Positions 6,888 to 12,543 of a stretch of 12,543 nucleotides of DNA are shown here, in pieces. Positions within the stretch are counted from its first letter, which is position 1; each line of letters begins with the position of its first letter. This DNA is from an uncultured Lentisphaeria bacterium (GTDB lineage: Bacteria; Verrucomicrobiota; Lentisphaeria; Victivallales; Victivallaceae). The translations under genes were made by a program, and so were the position numbers. Under the pieces are notes generated by a model. The model saw only the letters and a list, made by a program, of their open reading frames with translations, searched no databases and was not told the DNA's origin. The stretch is from the NCBI GenBank assembly GCA_949298665.1, contig CASFXO010000094.1:1-12543 (forward strand), in the 5' to 3' direction.

Positions 6888-7600
6888 ATCTGCTGCTGAT
6901 TACGCCGGAAGATCTGGTGGAACCGGACATCGCGGAGATCGGCGGCCGGCGCTTCCGGCATGTGATGGAGGTGCTGAAGCTGGAGGAACGCTCCGGCTGC
7001 TGCCGGGCGGGGATGTTGGGGGGCCGGGTCGGCAGGGCGGAGCTGCTTTCTGTGGATCATGACGCGGAACGGATGCGGCTGCGCCTGTACTGGACGGCGG
7101 AGCCGCCGCCGCCGTTGCCGGCGATTCTGGTGGCGGCGCTGCCGCGGCCGAAAACTTTTCGCAAGGTGCTGCATGCGGCGGTCACGCTGGGGGTGAAGCA
7201 CCTGATTTTCATTCATGCGTTTAAAGTGGACCGCAGTTACTGGTCGAGTCCGGTGATCGGGGAAAAGGCCTTGCGGGAGGAGCTGCTCCCGGCTCTGGAA
7301 CAGGCCGGAGATACGGTGCTGCCGGTGGTGGAATTCCGGAAGCGGTTCAAACCGTTTGTCGAAGACGAGTTTCCGGCGCTCTGCACCGGGCGGCGGACGT
7401 TGGTGGCTCATCCGGGCGCGACGGAATTTTGCACGCCGTCGGCGGAACCGCTGATGCTCTGTATCGGGCCGGAGGGCGGTTTTACCGAGTACGAGGTGGC
7501 GCTGCTGTGTGCGAACGGCGCGCGGGCGGTGACGCTGGGGCCGCGGATCCTCCGTACCGAAGTGGCGGTACCGGTGCTGCTGGCGCGCCTGTGCGGTTGA
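6884..7600 (+). CDS. rsmE: 16S rRNA (uracil1498-N3)-methyltransferase RsmE
   Basis: A 238-residue SPOUT-class methyltransferase that uses SAM to methylate U1498 of 16S rRNA in the assembled 30S subunit. The C-terminal knot motifs are clear: IGPEGGFTEYE (194-204) and LGPRILRTE (218-226). An N-terminal PUA-like domain (about 1-70, with RFRHVMEVLKLEE) precedes LPRPKTFRKVLHAAVTLGVKHLIF. I chose the GTG at 6884 because the protein then begins (M)NLLLITPEDL, like relatives, and forms a GTGA overlap with the pgi stop. The ATG at 6866 in the same frame adds six residues and has GGAGA directly adjacent, too close for a normal ribosome site; it remains possible. Confidence 0.93.
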   Translation: MNLLLITPEDLVEPDIAEIGGRRFRHVMEVLKLEERSGCCRAGMLGGRVGRAELLSVDHDAERMRLRLYWTAEPPPPLPAILVAALPRPKTFRKVLHAAVTLGVKHLIFIHAFKVDRSYWSSPVIGEKALREELLPALEQAGDTVLPVVEFRKRFKPFVEDEFPALCTGRRTLVAHPGATEFCTPSAEPLMLCIGPEGGFTEYEVALLCANGARAVTLGPRILRTEVAVPVLLARLCG

Positions 7601-7700
7601 CGGCGCATCGGTTGCATGGGGAGAGGCGTGGAAAATGACTGGGGCCGCCGGGTGGAGTGATGCGGCGGCACTGGATGGAGCCGGAGAAATCGGAGAAGGG

Positions 7701-8399
7701 ATGATGCGCAGTATTTTTGATTTTCCGCGGGAACGGGCATTGGTGGCGCCGTCGCTGCTGGCGGCGGATTTCGGTCGGCTGGACGAGGAGGTGAACCGGG
7801 TGACGGCGGCGGGGGCGGACTGGCTGCATCTGGATGTGATGGATGGGCACATGGTGCCGAACATTTCCTTCGGACCGCCGGTGATTTCGGCATTGCGGCC
7901 GAAACACGAACTGTTGTTCGATACCCATTTGATGATTGCCCATCCGGCCCGTTACGCGGAGGCGTTCGCCGCCGCCGGAGCGGACCATCTGACGTTTCAT
8001 CTGGAAAGCGACGACGATCCCATGGCGGCGATCACGGCGATTCGCGCCGTCGGCTGTTCCGTCGGCATCTCCATCAAACCCGGTACTCCGGCAGCGGCGT
8101 TGACGCCCTGGCTGGATCGGATTGACCTCGTGCTGGTCATGACGGTCGAACCCGGGTTCGGCGGACAGCGGTTCATGGCGGACGTCATGCCCAAGGTCCG
8201 GGAATTGCATGATATGATTGCGGCCCGGTCGCTGCCGGTACTGATCGAAGTGGACGGCGGAATCGACCGTGCCACCGCTCCGGTCGCCCGGGCGGCGGGC
8301 GCCGGGGTGCTGGTGGCCGGTACCAGCGTTTTCCGGGCTGCCGACGGCGCGGCGGCGGCAATCGCCGCGTTGAAGGACGGCGCCGGAGTCCGGGCATGA
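7701..8399 (+). CDS. rpe: Ribulose-phosphate 3-epimerase
   Basis: A 232-residue TIM-barrel enzyme that interconverts ribulose-5-P and xylulose-5-P in the pentose phosphate pathway. Motifs: APSLLAADF (16-24), HLDVMDGHMVPN (43-54) with metal/catalytic His43 and Asp45, THLM with His76, VEPGFGGQ (149-156), EVDGGI with catalytic Asp185, and GTSVF (207-211) for phosphate binding. The start is uncertain. ATG 7701 (or 7704) follows GGAGAAGG (7692-7699) and gives near-normal length. An in-frame ATG at 7635 with GGGAGAGG 8 bases upstream would add a 22-residue low-complexity leader that relatives lack. A hairpin, GCCGCC (7644-7649) with GGCGGC (7664-7669), lies between the two starts. The gene ends in an ATGA overlap with the alkyltransferase gene. 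Confidence 0.95.
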   Translation: MMRSIFDFPRERALVAPSLLAADFGRLDEEVNRVTAAGADWLHLDVMDGHMVPNISFGPPVISALRPKHELLFDTHLMIAHPARYAEAFAAAGADHLTFHLESDDDPMAAITAIRAVGCSVGISIKPGTPAAALTPWLDRIDLVLVMTVEPGFGGQRFMADVMPKVRELHDMIAARSLPVLIEVDGGIDRATAPVARAAGAGVLVAGTSVFRAADGAAAAIAALKDGAGVRA

Positions 8400-8839
8400 C
8401 GGTGCCTTATGCGCTGGAGGTGACGGACGGCGTGGTGACCCGCATCCGGATCGGAGTGAGCGCCGCCGAAGCGGCGGCGTCCCGGGAACGGTATGCGAAG
8501 TTGCATCAACGGCTTGAAGAGGTGCGTTCCGGCAGACGGCCGGTTGCGGACTTTCCCGCCGCACCGCTGCCGGGCGGTTTTGCGGGGCGGGTGATTGCCG
8601 CGTTGATGGAACTACCGCGCGGACGTCTGACTTCCTACGGAGAACTGGCCCGCCGCTGCGGCGCGCCGGGGGCGGCCCGGGCCGTGGGACGTGCGCTCGC
8701 CGGCAATCCTCTGCCGCTGCTGTATCCCTGCCACCGGGTGGGGCGTTCCGATGGATCTCCCGGAGGTTTCATGGGATCGACGGAGCCGGAGCGGGTGGCG
8801 CTGAAACTCGCGCTGCTGCGCGAAGAACAGGATCAGTAG
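8396..8839 (+). CDS. ogt: Methylated-DNA--protein-cysteine methyltransferase (Ogt/MGMT family)
   Basis: A 147-residue alkyltransferase that irreversibly accepts an alkyl group from O6-alkylguanine in DNA onto its own cysteine. The C-terminal active domain has LTSYGELARR (helix-turn-helix with flipping-pocket Tyr), RAVGRALAGNPLPLL (arginine finger and Asn hinge), PCHRV with acceptor Cys112, and DGSPGGFMG. The N-terminal domain is short (about 60 residues), so the protein is smaller than E. coli Ogt (171 residues); the active domain is intact, so activity is likely. An alternative is an alkyltransferase-like protein, but those lack the Cys, which is present here. ATG overlaps the rpe stop (ATGA), implying coupled translation. 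Its 3' end overlaps by 7 bases the end of the radical SAM gene on the other strand. Confidence 0.92.
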   Translation: MTVPYALEVTDGVVTRIRIGVSAAEAAASRERYAKLHQRLEEVRSGRRPVADFPAAPLPGGFAGRVIAALMELPRGRLTSYGELARRCGAPGAARAVGRALAGNPLPLLYPCHRVGRSDGSPGGFMGSTEPERVALKLALLREEQDQ

Positions 8840-9954
8840 GTGAGATAGGCGGCGGCTTTGCGTCGGTAGGCACCGGCGATGCGCAGCCCGTCCAGCGATG
8901 TGAGACGGTGAATCTGCCGTGCCCGCAGGATGCGGTCGACCGCGACCGGGCCGAGGCCAGGCACCCGCAGGAGCGCTTCCGCATCGGCCCGGTTGGCGTT
9001 TACGGGGAAAAATTCCGGGTGCCGGACGGCCCAGATCTGTTTGGGGTCGGCCGCCAGCGAAAGATTGCCGTCTTCTCCGAATTCCATTTCCTCCGGCGCA
9101 AAGCGGTAACGCCGCAGCAGCCAGTCCACCTGATACAGCCGGTGTTCCCGGGTCAGGCGGTCTTCCGGAGCCAGGGTGAAACTGCGTTCTCCGGGAATGC
9201 TTCCGGCTCCCAGACCGGGCTGGTAGGCGGAAAAATAGATCCGCTCGAAGCGCAGCCGGTTGTAGATGCCGTCCATGTAGCGGATGATTTCCCGGTCGGT
9301 TTCATCGGACGCTCCGACGATGAACTGGGTGGTGCAGCGTACCCGGGCGTAAGGTCCGCCCCGGGCGGTCTGTCGCGCCAGATAACGCAGCGGTGCGACG
9401 ATGTCCCGGTCGAAATCCTTCCGGTCCGAAAGCTGCCGGAAATGCCGGCGGCCGGGTACTTCGATGTTGAGCGATACTGCGCTTGAGTAACGGAGCGCTT
9501 CCTCCATGGCGGCTTCGGAGGCGCCGGGAATGATTTTCAAATGGATATAGCCCCGGTAACGATGTTTGCGGCGCAGGATTTCGGCGGCGGCGATCAGATG
9601 ACCCATGGTGCGGTCGGGGTTGCCGCAGACGCCGGAGCTGAGAAACAGTCCGAGCAGCCACTGGCGTTCGTCATGGCGCAGAAAGAGCCGCACGGCCTCT
9701 TCCGGAGTGAGCGAACAGCGTTCGGCATTGGCGTCGCCGCGCAGCGGACAATATTTACAGTCGTTGACGCAGCAGTTGGAGAGCAATGTTTTGAACATGA
9801 TGCCCCGTCCGCCCGCCGCCAGCGGCACGGGATACAGCCAGCGGCTGCCGTCCCGGGCGCGTTTGCGGTGGTCGTGCTCGCCGGAACCGCAGGCGCAGGC
9901 CAGATCGTACTGAGAATCGGTGGAAAGTATCTGCAGTCTGGTCAACGGGTCCAT
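8833..9954 (-). CDS. Putative DNA modification/repair radical SAM protein
   Basis: A 373-residue protein starting MDPLTRLQILSTDSQYDLAC. That start, together with FKTLLSNCCVNDCKYCPLR, identifies the family called putative DNA modification/repair radical SAM protein (I recall it as TIGR03916, rSAM_link_UDG). The [4Fe-4S]/SAM motif CxxxCxxC is Cys62, Cys66 and Cys69. A core barrel follows (GLFLSSGV, IHLKIIPGA, SLNIEVPG, TQFIVGASDETDREI). The last ~55 residues form a helix-hairpin-helix (LLRVPGLGPVAVDRIL) of the non-specific DNA-binding type. The reaction is not established. In other genomes the gene is usually paired with a UDG-domain protein, which is absent here. ATG 9954 fits the family start; an upstream in-frame ATG at 10080 would overlap the symporter gene and add residues without family support. 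A weak CGGAA lies about 12 bases upstream. Confidence 0.92.
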   Translation of the reverse strand: MDPLTRLQILSTDSQYDLACACGSGEHDHRKRARDGSRWLYPVPLAAGGRGIMFKTLLSNCCVNDCKYCPLRGDANAERCSLTPEEAVRLFLRHDERQWLLGLFLSSGVCGNPDRTMGHLIAAAEILRRKHRYRGYIHLKIIPGASEAAMEEALRYSSAVSLNIEVPGRRHFRQLSDRKDFDRDIVAPLRYLARQTARGGPYARVRCTTQFIVGASDETDREIIRYMDGIYNRLRFERIYFSAYQPGLGAGSIPGERSFTLAPEDRLTREHRLYQVDWLLRRYRFAPEEMEFGEDGNLSLAADPKQIWAVRHPEFFPVNANRADAEALLRVPGLGPVAVDRILRARQIHRLTSLDGLRIAGAYRRKAAAYLTY

Positions 9955-9963
9955 GATATCGTG

Positions 9964-10025
9964 CGTTCCGGTGAAATGATCCGCAAAAATATAACACCGT
10001 TCCGACGAAAGAAAAGACCGTTCCG
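9964..10025 (-). promoter_or_regulatory. Candidate promoter with repeated CGGAACG motif before the radical SAM gene
   Basis: On the minus strand a -10-like TATATT (9993-9988) stands out in an AT-rich patch. A poor -35-like TTTTCT lies 16 bases upstream. Two 9-base direct repeats, CGGAACGGT, cover 10025-10017 and 10004-9996 on that strand, 21 bases apart (about two helical turns), one upstream of the -35 position and one in the spacer. A third shorter copy, CGGAACG (9970-9964), lies in the leader. This arrangement looks like operator sites on a promoter, but no binding protein can be named. Confidence 0.35.
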
Positions 10026-10036
10026 CTTTTTTTCGA

Positions 10037-11995
10037 TCAATCGTCTCCGGACGGCGGCGGCACCCGCCCGTCGTCGGCATCGTCTCTGACCATGGTGCGG
10101 AGCGTCCGATTCAACGCGACCAGATCCCGGATTCCTCCCCACAGAAACCAGACCGTGGTCACCAGCACCACGGCCAGAATCAGAAACACGACCCAGCGCC
10201 ACCAGACCAGCCATTGCGCATTGGTGGTATGAAAGCATTGCCCGATCACCGTGCCGGTCAGAAAGGCGCCGAACCAGAAAACCGCCCAGCCGATCTTGAA
10301 AAAATAAATGAATTGATCGCCGCGGGTGAATTCCGGACCGATGCCCAGCCGTTCCTGCCAGGAGCGGCGGGCGGGGGGCTTGCCGGAAGCGTTTTCCCGG
10401 TGCAGCATCCGGTTCAGATCGAAAGGCTTTCTGCAGGTCAGGAGCGATATTCCCACGTACAGCGCCAGCGCCGCGAGCGAGGCGAAAAAAGTAACCTGCA
10501 TGCCGTTGAACGGACAGGTTTCGCCCCAGTGTTCGGAAAGCCACGGCAGATCGTTCCAGAAGGTTTTCGCGACGATGCCGGCGAGCGCCAGCAGTCCCCC
10601 CGCGATCATCGCGGTCCAGGCGCCCGCGGCGGTCCCCCGCTTCCAGTACAACCCGCCGATGATGACCGCTCCGGCGCCGCCGGTATACACCGCCCCGGTG
10701 ATTGCCAGATACATCAGAATGAAATCACGAAGTGGGAAAAACAAGCTGAAGAGCACACTCAGAAGCCCCACGACGAAGATGGCGAGCCGCAGCAGCCGGA
10801 GATGTGTTGCCGTATCGAAAACTTTGCCCCGCAATGGGATGAGAATATCCTGCACGAAAATACTTCCCCACGAATGGATGCAGGTGTCGTCGGTCGATAC
10901 CGCCGCCGAAATGATCACCACCACAAACAATCCCGCCAGTCCGACCGGCAGCATCTGGGAAAGCGCTTCCGGCACCAGCATCTGGGTCCGGGTCTGAAGA
11001 TCGGGGTAACGGGCGAGATTGGCCGTTACCCGGGCCGCCACCTCTCCATATTTCGGGTGATGCATCAGCACCCAGGAGAAAATCGGGATCATCAGAAATC
11101 CGAGCAGCGTGGTCTGGCCCCGCCATTCCGCCAGAATGCCGGCCATGCGCGCTTCGTGGGGACTGCGTGCGGCGCTGCTGTAGCCCTGGCCCGATTGCCA
11201 GGCCCGGTAGGTGTAGATATTGATCCAGACGCTCATCAGGAAAAAAAAGACATTGAAGTCCCGGATTTTGTCAACCGCCTGATCAAAGGGATTGACCAGC
11301 GACATGCCCGGCGGCGCCTGTTCCAGAATACCGGCCACCTCCTGCCAGGGAAACTTCAGGAAGAGCGTCAGCACGACGATCAGCAGCACCAGCATGACCA
11401 GCACCCCCTGAAAGAAGTCCGACACCATGACCGCAATCTGTCCCCCCTTCAACGTCAGGAAGAGCGCCATGGCCAGCATAATCAGCATGATCAGCAGATA
11501 GTTGGAGACGCGGAGAGTGCCGATTTCAAGGTAGGCGGGAAAACCGCAGAACGACAGAAGGAAACGCGCCGTCACCCCCGGAAACACCCCATAGTTGAGC
11601 ATGCCAGATACCCAGATGACGACACCGGCGAAGATCCGGAACCTGCGCCCGTAACGCATTTCAAAAAACTGCGCCAGCGTCATCGCCCGGGTTTCCCGAT
11701 AACGGCAGACGACGAATCCCGAGAGCGCCATGATCAGTCCGAGCGGCAGCAGCATCCAGCTCCACCACAGTGCCGCAAATCCTGCCTGGTAATAACTTTC
11801 AAAATAGGCGACGAACGTAATCGCTCCCAGTCCCGCCATGCCCTGTGAGATGCACAGCAGATAGCGTCCGGCGCAGCGTCCGGCGGAAAGAAAATCGGCG
11901 ACGTTGCGTACCAGCCCCCCCGCCCAGGCGCCGCTGCCGAGCAGCAGCGCCATGACGGTGATGATGATGATCCAGTCCGGAAGTTGCAGATGCAC
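10037..11995 (-). CDS. Sodium:solute symporter (SSS/SLC5 family)
   Basis: A 652-residue integral membrane protein of the LeuT-fold SSS family, which uses the Na+ gradient to import a small solute (sugars, proline, nucleosides or carboxylates). About 13-14 membrane segments are visible, the first at residues 8-25. The sodium-site segment LFVVVIISAAVSTDDTCIHS (356-375), followed by WGSIFVQDI, corresponds to the family's AAxMSTxDSxL helix. An amphipathic linker and two more membrane segments (about 521-620, containing RLGIGPEFTRGDQFIY) form a C-terminal extension that I associate with PVC-phylum symporters. The start is GTG at 11995, supported by GAGGAA (12009-12004) with an 8-base spacing. The substrate cannot be assigned. 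The gene lies 31 bases after a LacI-type regulator on the same strand, suggesting a regulated uptake system for a sugar or related nutrient. Confidence 0.93.
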   Translation of the reverse strand: MHLQLPDWIIIITVMALLLGSGAWAGGLVRNVADFLSAGRCAGRYLLCISQGMAGLGAITFVAYFESYYQAGFAALWWSWMLLPLGLIMALSGFVVCRYRETRAMTLAQFFEMRYGRRFRIFAGVVIWVSGMLNYGVFPGVTARFLLSFCGFPAYLEIGTLRVSNYLLIMLIMLAMALFLTLKGGQIAVMVSDFFQGVLVMLVLLIVVLTLFLKFPWQEVAGILEQAPPGMSLVNPFDQAVDKIRDFNVFFFLMSVWINIYTYRAWQSGQGYSSAARSPHEARMAGILAEWRGQTTLLGFLMIPIFSWVLMHHPKYGEVAARVTANLARYPDLQTRTQMLVPEALSQMLPVGLAGLFVVVIISAAVSTDDTCIHSWGSIFVQDILIPLRGKVFDTATHLRLLRLAIFVVGLLSVLFSLFFPLRDFILMYLAITGAVYTGGAGAVIIGGLYWKRGTAAGAWTAMIAGGLLALAGIVAKTFWNDLPWLSEHWGETCPFNGMQVTFFASLAALALYVGISLLTCRKPFDLNRMLHRENASGKPPARRSWQERLGIGPEFTRGDQFIYFFKIGWAVFWFGAFLTGTVIGQCFHTTNAQWLVWWRWVVFLILAVVLVTTVWFLWGGIRDLVALNRTLRTMVRDDADDGRVPPPSGDD

Positions 11996-12026
11996 GCGGA
12001 GTATTCCTCGTTGGTGAAGAGGGATG

Positions 12027-12543
12027 TCAGGCGCTTTCCCGGGGGACCAGGAAGGGATGGAGCATTTCGGAACGGACGGGGCGGTCGTACAGCAGTTCGA
12101 CGACGCGGTCCATCAACGTTTCCCCGAGCTGCCGGAACGGTTGTCCGATGGTTGTCAGAGTCACCGGAAGCTGATCTGACAGAAACGAATTGTCATAGAC
12201 GATGATCAGCAGATTTGAGCCCACGCGCCATCGGGTGTCCCGGACCGCGCGCATGAGTTGCAGGGCCGCGCTGTCCGAATGGGCGAAGACGCCGAGCGGA
12301 GCGGCTTCGGAAAAGTCGTCCGGCCGCCATCGCCGCAATCGTTTCAGGACGCCTTCGATTTCGTCGGATTCGACTGGTTGTCCCGCCAGCGTCTGCAGGA
12401 AGCCGCGGGAACGCAGGCCATCCAGCTGTTCGGCGGGATGACAGTTCAGGAAATGGCGGCAATGCCGTTCGATCAGGCGTTCAGCGGCGATCCGGCCGCC
12501 GAGGACGTTGTCCACTCCCATGATCAGCGCCCCGTCATACTGG
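12027..12543 (-). CDS. LacI-type transcriptional regulator, C-terminal part (5' end outside window)
   Basis: About 171 residues of the effector-binding, periplasmic-binding-protein-like domain. The frame is open to the window edge and ends at TGA (12029-12027). Visible marks are GALIMGVDNVLGGRIAAERL at the N-terminal edge (the VDNxxGGxxA segment of LacI/GalR proteins), NLLIIVYDNSFLSD, LTTIGQPFRQLGETLMDRVV and the final HPFLVPRES. The DNA-binding helix-turn-helix lies outside, so whether it is a classical LacI or a GntR-LacI hybrid cannot be told. It is followed after 31 bases by the symporter gene and probably regulates that gene in response to the transported solute or a product of it; this is inference from position. 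Confidence 0.88.
   Translation of the reverse strand, partial: QYDGALIMGVDNVLGGRIAAERLIERHCRHFLNCHPAEQLDGLRSRGFLQTLAGQPVESDEIEGVLKRLRRWRPDDFSEAAPLGVFAHSDSAALQLMRAVRDTRWRVGSNLLIIVYDNSFLSDQLPVTLTTIGQPFRQLGETLMDRVVELLYDRPVRSEMLHPFLVPRESA

Noticed and set aside
10011..10036. Possible terminator after the symporter gene
   Set aside because: On the minus strand AAAAG and CTTTT could pair around a nine-base loop, but the stem is short and AT-only apart from one pair, and no T-run of the normal form follows; the CGGAACGGT repeats explain the site better.
9955..10080. N-terminal extension of the radical SAM protein to the ATG at 10080
   Set aside because: It would overlap the 3' end of the symporter gene and the candidate promoter, and the extra 42 residues do not match the family, which begins at MDPLTRLQIL.
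10214..11848. A 544-codon open frame on the plus strand inside the symporter gene
   Set aside because: It is antisense to a clear membrane protein. The translation is rich in Arg, Gln and His with no hydrophobic core or motif.

Overview
The window reads as GC-rich bacterial chromosome holding mostly housekeeping genes. Fourteen coding regions are supported; two of them are cut by the window edges. The organism is probably a PVC-superphylum bacterium, with Lentisphaerota (Victivallis-like) as the best guess. That guess rests on high GC with G/C-ending codons, on a sodium:solute symporter with a long C-terminal extension that I associate with Lentisphaerae, Verrucomicrobia and Planctomycetes, and on a LacI-type regulator next to it. 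No rRNA or other marker gene is present, so the taxonomy is inference.

Region 1 (1-1266, + strand): the last 21 codons of an unidentified gene, a candidate sigma70-type promoter at 44-72, and two adjacent genes encoding the two halves of a YeeE/YedE-type membrane transporter. In both halves the position where I expect the conserved transport cysteine holds Ser or Thr.

Region 2 (1341-8839, + strand): a tightly packed run of nine genes. These are aconitase-family dehydratase large and small subunits (leuC/leuD-like), a small ABM-domain monooxygenase, tsaD (tRNA t6A synthesis), a Gph-like HAD phosphatase, pgi (glucose-6-phosphate isomerase with an extra C-terminal domain), rsmE (16S rRNA m3U1498 methyltransferase), rpe (ribulose-5-phosphate epimerase) and an Ogt/MGMT-type alkyltransferase. 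Short gaps and four-base ATGA/GTGA overlaps at gph/pgi, pgi/rsmE and rpe/ogt point to co-transcription and translational coupling. The genes combine central sugar-phosphate metabolism, translation quality and repair rather than forming one pathway.

Region 3 (8833-12543, - strand): a radical SAM protein of the putative DNA modification/repair family with a C-terminal helix-hairpin-helix, an SSS-family sodium:solute symporter starting at GTG, and the C-terminal half of a LacI-type regulator whose start lies beyond the window. Regulator and symporter are 31 bases apart and probably form one transcription unit. The radical SAM gene has its own candidate promoter, decorated with three copies of a CGGAACG motif. 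Its 3' end overlaps the convergent ogt gene by 7 bases.

I saw no RNA genes, CRISPR arrays, insertion sequences or phage genes, and no convincing terminators. No stretch longer than about 100 bases lacks a gene. I found no clear case for a wholly new system. The most interesting points are the Cys-less split YeeE pair, the winged-helix-like tail on Pgi, and the repeated motif at the radical SAM promoter.
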